From Micromonospora haikouensis (GTDB lineage Bacteria > Actinomycetota > Actinomycetes > Mycobacteriales > Micromonosporaceae), in NCBI RefSeq assembly GCF_900091595.1, contig NZ_FMCW01000006.1:62001-126000 (forward strand): a stretch of DNA of 64,000 nt, written 5' to 3'. This document shows, piece by piece, positions 30,060 to 38,916 of the stretch. A model generated the notes under the pieces. That model saw only the letters and a program-made list of their open reading frames with translations. It was not told the DNA's origin and searched no databases. Within the stretch, counting starts at the first letter, position 1; every line of letters begins with the position of its first letter. The translations under genes were made by a program, and so were the position numbers.

Positions 30060-32615
30060 GCGGCGGGGGCCCGTGTCGGGGCGGGGGGCGCCCGCCGCGC
30101 CCACGCCCACCGTGGCGTGCAGCACCGAGATGCCGTCCGGGCGGGCCAGCACCGGGTTGAGGGTGAGCGAACGCACCCGGGGCTGCTCGTCGGCGAGCCG
30201 CCCCACCCGCAGCAGCAGCTCCGCCAGGGCGGCCCGGTCCACCGGCGCGGCCCCCCGGTGCCCGCGCAGCAGCGGCGCGGCCCGGGGCGCGTCGACCAGC
30301 TCGGCGGCGTCGGCGTCGGTCAGCGGCACCGCCCGCCACGCCCGGTCGCCGAGCAGCTCGGTGGCGACGCCGCCGAGGCCGAACCCGACCACCGGCCCGA
30401 ACGCCGGATCCTCCACCAGCTCCACCACGCACGGCACGCCGGGCGGGACCATCGCCTGCACCAGGACGTCCGCGCCGAAGACCGCCGACATCTCCGCGTA
30501 CGCCCGGCGCACCGCCGCCGCGTCGGCCAGGTCGAGCCGGACCGCGCCGAGGTCGAGGCGGTGCCGCAACCCGGGGGCGGCGGCCTTCAACGCCACCGGG
30601 CAGCCGAGCGCCCCGGCGGCGGCGACCGCCTCGTCGGCCGACCCGGCGCGCACCGACGGCACCACGTCGATCCCGTACGCGCCCAGCAGCCCCGCCGGGT
30701 CGGCCCCGTCGGCGCGCAGCGCGGCGGACGCGGCGGCGGGGTCGATCCGGGGCAGCTCGGGCAGCGCGCCGGTCGGCCGGCGCAGCCAGTCGGCGTACGC
30801 GGCGACCCGGGCCAGGGCCCGCACCGCCTCCTCCACGCTCGGGTACGCCGGCACCCCCGCCGGCACGCGCCCGGCGAGGAAGGTCGCCACCACCGGCTTA
30901 CCGGCGTCGAGCGCGCCGGGCAGGGCGGCGGCGAAGTCGGCCTCGGTGTCGGTGAGCTGGCCGGGCAGCGGCGGGGCGAAGACCGCGACGAGGGCGTCCA
31001 CGCCGTCGTCGGCGGCGGCCGCGCCGAGCGCGGCGGCGAACTCGGCCGCCCCGGCCCGGGGGCCCACGTCGGACGGGTAGCCGGCGGCCACCGTCAGCCC
31101 CTGGGCGGCGCAGGCGGTGGCGGCCAGCCCGGTCAGCGCCGAGGAGTTGCCGACCACGGCGACCCGCCGTCCGGCGGGCCGGGGCTGGTGGGCCAGCAGC
31201 ACGCCGACGTCGAGCAGCTCGGCGACCGTGTCGACCCGGATCACCCCGGACTGGGCGAACAGGGCGCTCACCGCGACAGCGTCGGGGCCGGGCGCGTCGC
31301 CGCCCAGGCCGGGCGGGCGGGCCGGGGACGCCAGCGCCACCACCGGCTTGTCCCGGCCGATCCGCCGGGCCAGCCGGGCGAACTTGCGCGGGTTGCCGAA
31401 CGTCTCCAGGTACAACATGATCACGTCGGTGCCGGGGTCGTCCTGCCAGTATTGAAGCAGGTCGTTGCCGGAGACGTCGGCCCGGTTGCCGGCGGAGACG
31501 AAGCTGGACAGGCCCAGGCCGCGCCGGGCCGCCTCGGCGAGCAGCGCCACCCCGAACGCGCCGGACTGGCTGAAGATGCCCACCCGGCCGGGGGCCGGCA
31601 GCGCGGGGGCGAGGGTCGCGTTGAGGCGTACCTGAGCGGCGGTGTTGGCCACGCCGAGGCAGTTCGGGCCGACGACCCGCATGCCGGCGGCGTGCGCGGC
31701 GCGGACCAGGGCCCGCTGGGCCGCCGCGCCGCCCGCGCCGGCCTCGGCGAAGCCGGCCGAGATCACCACCAGGCCGTGCGCGCCGGCCGCCGCCGCGTCG
31801 GCCACCACCGCGCCCACCGCCTCCGGGGCCACCGCGACGACCGCCAGGTCGATCGGGTGGCCGGCGTCGACCGCCGACGGGTACGCGGGCAGCCCCGCCA
31901 CCGTCGCCGCGCCCGGGTGCACCGGCACGACCGGCCCCGGGTAACCGCCGTCGCGCAGATGCCCGAGCAGGGCCGCACCGACGCCCTGCCCGGTGGCGCT
32001 CGCGCCGTAGACGGCGACGCCCCGGGGGGCCAGCAGCCGGGCGATGGAACGGGCCTCGGTGCGGTGCTCCCGGCCCCGCTGCACGGCGAGCGTCGCCTCG
32101 GTGGGGGCGATCGGGAAGCTCAGGTGCACCACGCCGTCGGCGTACTGGCGTTGGACCTGGTAGCCGAAGTCGGCGAAGACCCGCAGCATCGCCCCGTTGG
32201 CCGGGAGCACCTCGGCGACGAAGCGCACGATCCCGGCCCGGCGGGCCGCGTCGGCCAGGTGCTCCAGCAGCACCGAGCCGATCCCCCGACCCTGGTGGGC
32301 GTCCTCCACCACGAACGCCACCTCGGCCTCGGGGGCCTGCGGGCCGAGCCGCTCGTAGCGGCCCACGGCGACGATCCGCCCGGCGGCGAGCACCACGAAC
32401 GCCTCCCGGTCGCGGTGGTCGACGTGGACGAACCGGTTCAGGTCCCGCTCCGGGATGCGCGGGTACGGCGAGAAGTAGCGCAGGTAGCGGGTGCGCTCGG
32501 AGAAGCGGGCGTGCATCGCCACGATCCCCGACGCGTCCTCGGGGCGGATCGGGCGCAGCCCGACGGTGCTGCCGTCGCTCAGCAGCACGTCCACCGGCTG
32601 GTCGACTGTGGTCAC
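30054..32615 (-). CDS. GNAT acetyltransferase fused to NDP-forming acyl-CoA synthetase domains (Pat-like)
   Basis: An 853-aa fusion. A GNAT domain at residues 15-165 has the acetyl-CoA loop DAHQGRGIGSVLLEHL. A CoA-binding domain follows (LAPRGVAVYGASATGQGVG), then succinyl-CoA-ligase-like domains (VGPNCLGVAN, GIFSQSGAFGVALL), then a C-terminal ATP-grasp-like domain. The layout matches protein lysine acetyltransferases that modify acyl-CoA synthetases. An AcuC-type deacetylase gene is 30 bp upstream on the same strand, which supports that role. The stop codon is supplied by a repeat element. Confidence 0.88.
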   Translation of the reverse strand: MTTVDQPVDVLLSDGSTVGLRPIRPEDASGIVAMHARFSERTRYLRYFSPYPRIPERDLNRFVHVDHRDREAFVVLAAGRIVAVGRYERLGPQAPEAEVAFVVEDAHQGRGIGSVLLEHLADAARRAGIVRFVAEVLPANGAMLRVFADFGYQVQRQYADGVVHLSFPIAPTEATLAVQRGREHRTEARSIARLLAPRGVAVYGASATGQGVGAALLGHLRDGGYPGPVVPVHPGAATVAGLPAYPSAVDAGHPIDLAVVAVAPEAVGAVVADAAAAGAHGLVVISAGFAEAGAGGAAAQRALVRAAHAAGMRVVGPNCLGVANTAAQVRLNATLAPALPAPGRVGIFSQSGAFGVALLAEAARRGLGLSSFVSAGNRADVSGNDLLQYWQDDPGTDVIMLYLETFGNPRKFARLARRIGRDKPVVALASPARPPGLGGDAPGPDAVAVSALFAQSGVIRVDTVAELLDVGVLLAHQPRPAGRRVAVVGNSSALTGLAATACAAQGLTVAAGYPSDVGPRAGAAEFAAALGAAAADDGVDALVAVFAPPLPGQLTDTEADFAAALPGALDAGKPVVATFLAGRVPAGVPAYPSVEEAVRALARVAAYADWLRRPTGALPELPRIDPAAASAALRADGADPAGLLGAYGIDVVPSVRAGSADEAVAAAGALGCPVALKAAAPGLRHRLDLGAVRLDLADAAAVRRAYAEMSAVFGADVLVQAMVPPGVPCVVELVEDPAFGPVVGFGLGGVATELLGDRAWRAVPLTDADAAELVDAPRAAPLLRGHRGAAPVDRAALAELLLRVGRLADEQPRVRSLTLNPVLARPDGISVLHATVGVGAAGAPRPDTGPRRL

Positions 32616-32645
32616 CGGTTCCGGCCTCCTCCCCAGGTCGCCGGC

Positions 32646-33827
32646 TCAGTCCCGAGGGTCGTGCGGGTCGAGGCCGAGCAGGGGGAACACCGCCTTGCGG
32701 GTCGCCGCGATCGCCCGGTCCACCGAGCTCGGCTCGCCGGTCGGCTGCCACGGCGCGAACGCGGGGTCGGCGTCGTCGGTCATCCGCAGCGGCACCTCCC
32801 GGCCGGGGCGGCGGGCGGCGGCCAGCGCACGCCAGCCGGGCGGGGTGAGCGTCGCCGGGTCGATCGGGTCGCCGGTCGCCACCGCGAGCAGATGGGTCCA
32901 GGCGCGGGGCACCACCTCGACGAGGGCGTACCCGCCGCCGCCGGTGGCCACCCAACGGCCCTCGCACAGCTCGTCGGCCAGCGCCCGCAGCGCCAGGTAG
33001 GTGGCGCGCTGCCCGTCGACGCTCAGGTGCAGGTCGGCGAGGGGGTCGAGCCGGTGCCCGTCGGCCCCGCACTGGGTGACCAGGAGCTGCGGCCGGAACG
33101 CCCGCAGCACCGACGGCACGACCGCGTGGAACGCGCGCAGCCAGCCGGCGTCGTCGACCCCGGGCGGCAGCGGCACGTTCACGGCGGTGCCCTGCGCCCC
33201 CGGCCCGCCCGTCTCGTCGGGGAAGCCGGTGCCGGGGAACAGGGCGAGCGGGGTCTCGTGCAGGCTGACGGTGAGCACCCGCGGGTCGTCCCAGAAGACG
33301 GCCTGCACGCCGTCGCCGTGGTGCACGTCCACGTCGACGTACGCGATCCGCTGCGCGCCGAGGTCGAGCAGGCGGGCGATGGCCACCGCCGGGTCGTTGT
33401 AGACGCAGAACCCGGCGGCGCGGGCCGGCATCGCGTGGTGCAGCCCACCGGCCACGTTGACCGCCCGCCGGGCCTCGCCCCGCCACACCGCCTCGGCGGC
33501 GGCCACCGTGGCGCCGGCGACCAGCGCGCTGGACTCGTGCATCCCGTCGAAGACCGGATTGTCCGACGTACCCAGCCCGAACCCGGCGAACAGCGGGTCG
33601 CGGGGGGCGACCCGGACCGCGTCGAGATAACGCGGGTCGTGCACCCGGGTCAGCAGGGCGTCGTCGGCCGGCTCGGGCCGGACCAGCCGCACCCCGGGCC
33701 GGCCCAGGACGCCCAGCTCCCCGGCGAGCGCGACGGTCAACTCGACCCGCACCGGGTCGAGCGGATGGTCACCCATGTCGTAGGCGAGCAGGGCCTCGTC
33801 CCACACCACCACCGTGTCCTCGGACAT
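32646..33827 (-). CDS. Class I histone-deacetylase-family protein, AcuC-like
   Basis: Predicted Zn-dependent protein deacetylase, 393 aa. GGLHHAMPARAAGFCVYND holds the tandem active-site histidines. YVDVDVHHGDGV gives the Zn-binding Asp and His, and GADGHRLDPL the second Asp; GGGGY is the tyrosine-bearing C-terminal motif. ATG 33827 has only a weak ribosome site. With the downstream GNAT fusion it forms an acetylation/deacetylation pair, as acuA-acuC do for acetyl-CoA synthetase in Bacillus. Confidence 0.92.
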   Translation of the reverse strand: MSEDTVVVWDEALLAYDMGDHPLDPVRVELTVALAGELGVLGRPGVRLVRPEPADDALLTRVHDPRYLDAVRVAPRDPLFAGFGLGTSDNPVFDGMHESSALVAGATVAAAEAVWRGEARRAVNVAGGLHHAMPARAAGFCVYNDPAVAIARLLDLGAQRIAYVDVDVHHGDGVQAVFWDDPRVLTVSLHETPLALFPGTGFPDETGGPGAQGTAVNVPLPPGVDDAGWLRAFHAVVPSVLRAFRPQLLVTQCGADGHRLDPLADLHLSVDGQRATYLALRALADELCEGRWVATGGGGYALVEVVPRAWTHLLAVATGDPIDPATLTPPGWRALAAARRPGREVPLRMTDDADPAFAPWQPTGEPSSVDRAIAATRKAVFPLLGLDPHDPRD

Positions 33828-33948
33828 GGGGTCATCGTCGCACGGGCCACCGACGCCGCCCAGCACACGCGCTGCTGCGTGGCCGGTGTCTCCCCGGTCG
33901 GCGGGCTCGCCCGACGGCCGGCTCCCCTGGTGGTCGGGTGCCGGACGC

Positions 33949-34797
33949 TCAGCCGCCGGTGGCGACGGGACGGGACGGGTCGGCCACCCAGTTGCTCCAC
34001 GATCCGACGTAGAGGGCGGCGTTCGGGCGGCCCGCCAGGTGCAGGGCGAGCACGGCCTGCGCGGCGGTCACCCCGGACCCGCAGTACGCCCCCACGGGCG
34101 CGGCGTCGGCGACCCCGGCGGCGGCGAACCGCTCCCGCAGCGCCCCGCCCGACGGGAAGCGGCCGTCCGGTCCGACGTACTCCCCGGCGGGCAGGTTCAC
34201 CGCGCCCGGCACGTGCCCGGCCACCGGGTCGACCGGCTCGTGCTCGCCCCGGTAGCGGGCCGCGGCCCGCACGTCGAGCAGCGTCCCGTCGCCGGTGGCG
34301 GCCAGCGCGGCGGCCGCGTCGGCGTCGAGCACCGGCAGCCCGCCCGGACGGACGGTCACGTCCCCGGGGACCGGCGTGGGCACGTCGGTCGACACGGGCA
34401 GGCCGGCGGCCACCCAGGCCGGGAAGCCGCCGTGCAGCACCCGGACCGGCCGGTGCCCGGCCCAGCGCAGCGTCCACCAGGCCCGTGCCGCGCCGAGGCC
34501 GTCGCCGCCGTCGTACACGACGACGGGGTGACCGGCGCGGACCCCGGCGGCCCGCAGCGCGGCCTGGAGGACGGCGGGGTCGGGCAGCGGATGCCGGCCG
34601 GCCGCGCCGGGCGGCCCGCACAGCGCGGCGTCCAGGTCGACGAAGACCGCGCCGGGCAGGTGACCGGCGGCATGGTCGTCGCGGCCGGGCGGCCCGGCGA
34701 GCCGCCACCGGACGTCGAGCAGGGCGGGCGGGTCGGCGGAGTCGAGCTCCGCCGCGAGCCGGTCGGCCTCGACCAGCAGCTCCTCGGTACCGGACAT
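33949..34797 (-). CDS. Two-domain rhodanese sulfurtransferase
   Basis: A 282-aa protein with tandem rhodanese domains. The N-terminal, inactive domain has LLDVRW and GHLPGAVFVDLD. The C-terminal domain has LLDVRAAARYRGE, GHVPGAVNLP and the active-site loop YCGSGVTA with catalytic Cys239. It would move sulfane sulfur from thiosulfate or 3-mercaptopyruvate to an acceptor; the loop CGSGVTA is of the mercaptopyruvate type. It is divergent from ideR. Confidence 0.93.
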   Translation of the reverse strand: MSGTEELLVEADRLAAELDSADPPALLDVRWRLAGPPGRDDHAAGHLPGAVFVDLDAALCGPPGAAGRHPLPDPAVLQAALRAAGVRAGHPVVVYDGGDGLGAARAWWTLRWAGHRPVRVLHGGFPAWVAAGLPVSTDVPTPVPGDVTVRPGGLPVLDADAAAALAATGDGTLLDVRAAARYRGEHEPVDPVAGHVPGAVNLPAGEYVGPDGRFPSGGALRERFAAAGVADAAPVGAYCGSGVTAAQAVLALHLAGRPNAALYVGSWSNWVADPSRPVATGG

Positions 34798-34953
34798 GGC
34801 GTCCAGTCAACACCATCCGGGCGGTCACCTCGCGATTCGGCCGCGGGCGATGTCCGGCGGCCGGGGTACCATCGACCTCCGGGAGGTCGCCGACGTGAAG
34901 CACCTGGTCGACACGAGTGGGCGCGGAACTGCCTCCGCCGAGAGGGGGAATCG

Positions 34954-35637
34954 ATGCGCCACGATCTAGTGGACACGACCGAGATGTACCTGCGCACCAT
35001 CCTCGAACTCGAGGAGGAGGGCGTCCCGCCGCTGCGCGCCCGGATCGCCGAGCGGCTGCGGCAGAGCGGTCCCACCGTCAGCCAGACCGTCGCCCGGATG
35101 GAACGCGACGGGCTGCTCACCGTCGAGGGCGACCGGCACCTCGCGCTGACCCCGCTGGGCCGCGCGTCCGCCGTGTCCGTGATGCGCAAGCACCGGCTCG
35201 CCGAGCTGCTGCTGGTCAACGTCATCGGGATGCCCTACGAGGAGGCCCACGAGGAGGCCTGCCGGTGGGAGCACGTGATGAGCGACGCGGTGGAGAAGCG
35301 GGTGTACGACCTGCTCAACCGCCCCACCCGCTCCCCGTACGGCAACCCGATCCCGGGCCTGGAGGAGCTGGGCACGCCCGAGCAGCCGACCGACCGCAGC
35401 GACGGCGAGCGCAACCTCGCGTTCCCCGGGCTCACCGGCACGGTGGTCGTGCGGCGGATCTGCGAGAGCGTGCAGACCGACGCCGACGTGCTGCGCCAAC
35501 TGCACGCCGCCGGGGTCGACCCGGGCGCGACGGTCACCGTGGCCCAGGAGCGCGACGGCGTCTCCATCGACCGCTCCGGCGACCGGGTCCGGCTGCCCCG
35601 CGAGGTCGCCTCCCGGGTCTTCGTCGCCGCCCACTGA
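34954..35637 (+). CDS. ideR: Iron-dependent transcriptional regulator IdeR/DtxR
   Basis: A 227-aa DtxR-family repressor that binds Fe2+ and controls iron uptake and storage genes. An N-terminal winged helix at residues 20-65 includes SGPTVSQTVARMERDGLL. Metal ligands lie in HRLAELLL and CRWEHVMSD (Cys, Glu, His). An SH3-like C-terminal domain covers about 150-225. ATG 34954 follows AGAGGGGGA. It lies downstream of sigB as in M. tuberculosis, with three genes between. Confidence 0.95.
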   Translation: MRHDLVDTTEMYLRTILELEEEGVPPLRARIAERLRQSGPTVSQTVARMERDGLLTVEGDRHLALTPLGRASAVSVMRKHRLAELLLVNVIGMPYEEAHEEACRWEHVMSDAVEKRVYDLLNRPTRSPYGNPIPGLEELGTPEQPTDRSDGERNLAFPGLTGTVVVRRICESVQTDADVLRQLHAAGVDPGATVTVAQERDGVSIDRSGDRVRLPREVASRVFVAAH

Positions 35638-35645
35638 CCTGACGC

Positions 35646-35689
35646 CGACACCCGGGCCCGGCGAAAAAGCTCACAGGGCCCGGGTGTCG
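35646..35689. terminator. ideR terminator overlapping the end of a convergent gene
   Basis: Perfect 14-bp arms (CGACACCCGGGCCC) have a 16-base loop containing GAAAAAG. The right arm encodes the last residues of the convergent lipoprotein, whose stop is at 35671. Confidence 0.7.
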
Positions 35690-36222
35690 ACCGTTCCCGC
35701 CAGCGCGACCAGCTTCCCGGCCACCTCCTCGGCGGCGGCGCGCTCGGTGCCCTTCGGCAGCGTCCAGCGCAGCACGGCCAGCCGGTCCTCGGCGGCCAGC
35801 CAGCCCACCTCGGCGACCGGCCCCTGCCCCTTCGTCGCCGCCCCGGTCCGCCGGTAGGCGACCTGACCCAGCCGGCTGATCTTCCGGGCCCCGGCGGGCT
35901 GCACGTCGGCCGTGAAGTCGGCCACGTCGATCGACGTGTCGGTGACGGTGAGGGCCAACTCCGGCAGCAGCGCCCGCTTCGCGCGCAGCACGCAGGTGCG
36001 GGTGTCGTCGCGCGTGCTCGCCGCCGCCACGTCGAACCGCTCCCCGGTGTGCTCCTCAACCACGGCGAAGTCGAGCAGCCGGCAGGCGCCGCCCGAGGAC
36101 GCCGCCGGGACGTCGACCGCGACCGGCGTGCCGCGCGGCACCGCCACCGGCTCCGCCGCCTCCGCCCCGCACCCCGTCACCAGCAGCGCCGACACGCCCG
36201 CCAGGCAGATCCAACCGCGCAC
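35671..36222 (-). CDS. Putative secreted lipoprotein
   Basis: A 183-aa protein from a GTG start with GGAGG upstream. It has an N-terminal signal peptide ending in the lipobox LVTGC near residue 18, then a soluble domain with cysteines at GGACRLL and RTCVL that could pair. The central pattern resembles DUF3558-like actinobacterial lipoproteins, but no family is certain. It is expected on the outer face of the membrane. Confidence 0.75.
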   Translation of the reverse strand: MRGWICLAGVSALLVTGCGAEAAEPVAVPRGTPVAVDVPAASSGGACRLLDFAVVEEHTGERFDVAAASTRDDTRTCVLRAKRALLPELALTVTDTSIDVADFTADVQPAGARKISRLGQVAYRRTGAATKGQGPVAEVGWLAAEDRLAVLRWTLPKGTERAAAEEVAGKLVALAGTVDTRAL

Positions 36223-36368
36223 GCCAACCTCCGCGCCTCCCGGCGGTTCCCGCCGATGTCCGCCCGACACCGTACGGGTTGTCCGCCTCGGGCGAAAGCC
36301 CACGGTCGGCGGTGCTCCAGGCGGCCGAGAGCCAGGCGGCGGCGGTGGGCCGCCCGGGGCCGGCGGGC

Positions 36369-36676
<308 letters not shown>

Positions 36677-36721
36677 TCCTCGGCGCCCCACCGCCGCGCC
36701 CGCCGCCCGGCCCGCCGCCGC

Positions 36722-37402
36722 CTACGCCGGGTCGGCGTCGTGGGGCCGGCGGGCCAGCAGGTACGCCTGGGGGCCGCGCTCGTAGTCCTCCGGCTCCCGG
36801 ACCAGGCGGGCGTGCACCGCGAACCCGGCGGCGGCGAGCTGCGCGGCGATCCGGTCCGGCGGCAGCCAGTGCACGTCGTAGGAGACCGTGTGGCCGTACG
36901 CCTGCTCCAGGCGGATCCGCCGGTCGCCGGCCTTGAACGCGAGCAGCAGCTCGCCGCCCGGGGCGAGCACCCGGTGGAACTCCGCGAAGACAGTCGGCAG
37001 CGCCTCCGGCGGCAGGTGGATGATCGAGTACCAGGCGACGAGGCCGGCGAGGCCGGCGTCGGGCAGCGGCAGGTCGGTCATCGAGGCGACGCCGAAGCGC
37101 ACCCTCGGCCAGGACTCACGGGCCACGGCGACCATCCCCGGCGACAGGTCGAGGCCGGCGACGCCCAGCCCGAGGCCGCACAGGTGGGCGGTGATCCGGC
37201 CCGTGCCGCAGCCGACCTCCACGACCGGCCCGGACGCGGCCGCCCGGGTGGTCCCACCACCGCCCACCAGCTCGGCGAAGGTGGCCAGCAGGGCCCGCTC
37301 CAACGGCCTACGCGCCAGCTCGCCGTGGACCAGCCGGGCGTAGTCGACGGCCACCTCGTCGTACGCGGCGCGGGTCTCCCGCAGCCAGTTCGGTTCCCCC
37401 AT
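36722..37402 (-). CDS. Class I SAM-dependent methyltransferase
   Basis: A 226-aa Methyltransf_11-type enzyme. VVEVGCGTGRITAHL is the SAM loop, VAGLDLSPGMV the second acidic strand, and VLAPGGELLLAF the post-III strand. The N-terminus TRAAYDEVAVDYARL is typical of small-molecule methyltransferases. The substrate is unknown. Confidence 0.9.
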   Translation of the reverse strand: MGEPNWLRETRAAYDEVAVDYARLVHGELARRPLERALLATFAELVGGGGTTRAAASGPVVEVGCGTGRITAHLCGLGLGVAGLDLSPGMVAVARESWPRVRFGVASMTDLPLPDAGLAGLVAWYSIIHLPPEALPTVFAEFHRVLAPGGELLLAFKAGDRRIRLEQAYGHTVSYDVHWLPPDRIAAQLAAAGFAVHARLVREPEDYERGPQAYLLARRPHDADPA

Positions 37403-37413
37403 GACGGGCGACC

Positions 37414-37695
37414 CTAGCCGCTGCCGGACACGACGCGCTGCCCGAGTGCCGCGCGCCGAGGCGGGCCGGGCCGCTGGAACAGCGACCGGTGCCCGGCGCC
37501 GGGGATGACAACGTGCTCCTTGCGGGGGGCCTGGAGCTGGACATTCCGCTGGTCGAGCAGGCGCAGCCGCCCCGGCACCTCGTGCTCACCGTCCACGAGG
37601 TACGTCGGGACGTCGAGCCGCCGGACCTCGGCGCGAAAGTCCAGGCCCTGCAGGCGCGGGTAGAGCGTGTCCCAACCGTCGATGAAGCCGCGCTC
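37414..37695 (-). pseudogene. Remnant of an alpha/beta hydrolase (C-terminal part only)
   Basis: An open frame of about 90 codons ending in TAG. It reads FIDGWDTLYPRLQGLDFRAE, then VRRLDVPTYLVDGEHEVPGR, then LQAPRKEHVVIPGAGHRSLF. This is the end of an alpha/beta hydrolase, with the acid-strand region and the catalytic-His region GAGHRSLF. No nucleophile elbow or start lies upstream, because the frame merges into unrelated sequence near 37700. It looks like a 5'-deleted gene. Confidence 0.7.
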
Positions 37696-37827
37696 ACCGG
37701 GCCGGCGACACGGTCGGGTCCACAGGGGACCATCCGCCCGCGCCGGCGACCTGACCCGGTCGACGCGACCCGGGCAGGCGAGACCGGCCGGCCGGGCGAG
37801 GGCGGGGTGGGGGGTCGCCGGCGGGGG

Positions 37828-38781
37828 TCACGCAAACCAGGTGACCGCCTGGCCGTGCGGCCTCGTCCAGGCCAGCGGCGTGCCGTCCAGCGTGAGCACG
37901 TTGTGCAGCGTCCCGTCCGGTGGCTCCGGCAACGCGTCGTGCCCCAGCACCTCCGGGGTCTCGTTCGCGAGCCAGTGGCCGGGCAGCGTGCGTACCAGAT
38001 CGGCGAAGGCCGCCCGGCGCGGAGCCGGCACCAGATAGAGCACGCTGGTGTGGAAGACCACCAGGGTCGCGCCGGCGGGTGCCCGCGCGGCCAGCGCCGG
38101 CAGGTCGTCGACGAGGTCGCCGCGCACGAGCAGCGGCGGGTCGGCCGCCGCGACGGCCGCCGCGGCCCGCAGCCGGGCGCGGCGGTGGGCCTGCTCGGGC
38201 CAGACGAGGGCGTCGAGCCAGGCGACGTCGGCGGGGTCGGTCACGTCGAGGGGGCTCAGGTCCAGCCCGGCCCGCCACGCCACCACGGGCCGACGGTCCG
38301 GCGGCGCGGCACCGGTGAGCGCGCAGTCGAGAACGGGCTCCCCGGAGCCGACCCGGTGGTCGCCGTAGCGGTAGGAGTACCGGTCGGGATAGAGGCACAG
38401 CCCCGCCGACGCGCCGACCTCCAGCAGCGCGAGGGGCTGCGGCAGCGCGGCCAGCACCGGCAGGAGCGCCGCGCACCGGCCGGCCTCGTTGGTCTGGGTC
38501 GCGCGGGTACGCAGCTGCGCCCCGACCGCCGGCCAGTGGGCCGCCGCGAACTCGCCGAACGCGGCCGGGTCCTCGACGGGCCCGCCGAGCAGCCGGACGA
38601 CGGCGAACAGCAGATTGGGCTGCCGCTTGGCCTCCGGCACCGTGCCGAGCAGCGCGTGCAGGCGCCCGTCGCGGGCGACGGAGCGGGCCAGCCGCTCGTA
38701 CGCGGGCGACACCCCGCGCGCCTCGCGGTCGGCGAAATCGACGTAGCTGGCGGCGACCGCCGCATCCACACCTGTCGTCAT
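37828..38781 (-). CDS. DUF2332 domain-containing protein
   Basis: A 317-aa cytosolic protein. The conserved core has LLEVGASAGLCLYPDRYSY, resembling a methyltransferase-like nucleotide site, followed by GLDLSPLDVTDPADVAWLDA and VFHTSVLYLV. The family is widespread in actinobacteria without a known activity. The ATG at 38781 lies 30 bp from a degenerate 55-bp repeat. Confidence 0.88.
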   Translation of the reverse strand: MTTGVDAAVAASYVDFADREARGVSPAYERLARSVARDGRLHALLGTVPEAKRQPNLLFAVVRLLGGPVEDPAAFGEFAAAHWPAVGAQLRTRATQTNEAGRCAALLPVLAALPQPLALLEVGASAGLCLYPDRYSYRYGDHRVGSGEPVLDCALTGAAPPDRRPVVAWRAGLDLSPLDVTDPADVAWLDALVWPEQAHRRARLRAAAAVAAADPPLLVRGDLVDDLPALAARAPAGATLVVFHTSVLYLVPAPRRAAFADLVRTLPGHWLANETPEVLGHDALPEPPDGTLHNVLTLDGTPLAWTRPHGQAVTWFA

Positions 38782-38810
38782 CGACGAAGGCTAGCCGCTC
38801 TGCGGGGTGT

Positions 38811-38862
38811 GAGAGGGGTGCCCTTCTCTACCGTAGGCGTTAACAAGGTGCCCTTCCTTGCC
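38811..38862 (-). repeat. 55-bp GTTAAC intergenic repeat, copy 4 (diverged)
   Basis: Read on the minus strand it has AAGGAAGGGCACCTTGTTAA and CGCC, identical to copies 2 and 3 in the first half. The second half is diverged (GAGAAGGGCACCCCTCTC) but keeps a potential hairpin. It lies between nrdJ and the DUF2332 gene. Confidence 0.75.
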
Positions 38863-38916
38863 AACAGGTCGGGCCCCGGGCGCTGGCGCGCCCGGGGCCC
38901 GACCTGCCTGCAACAC

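Noticed and set aside
30024..34898. 1624-codon plus-strand open frame
   Set aside because: Antisense shadow across the GNAT fusion, acuC and rhodanese genes; composition is Arg/Gly/Pro/His low complexity with no motifs.
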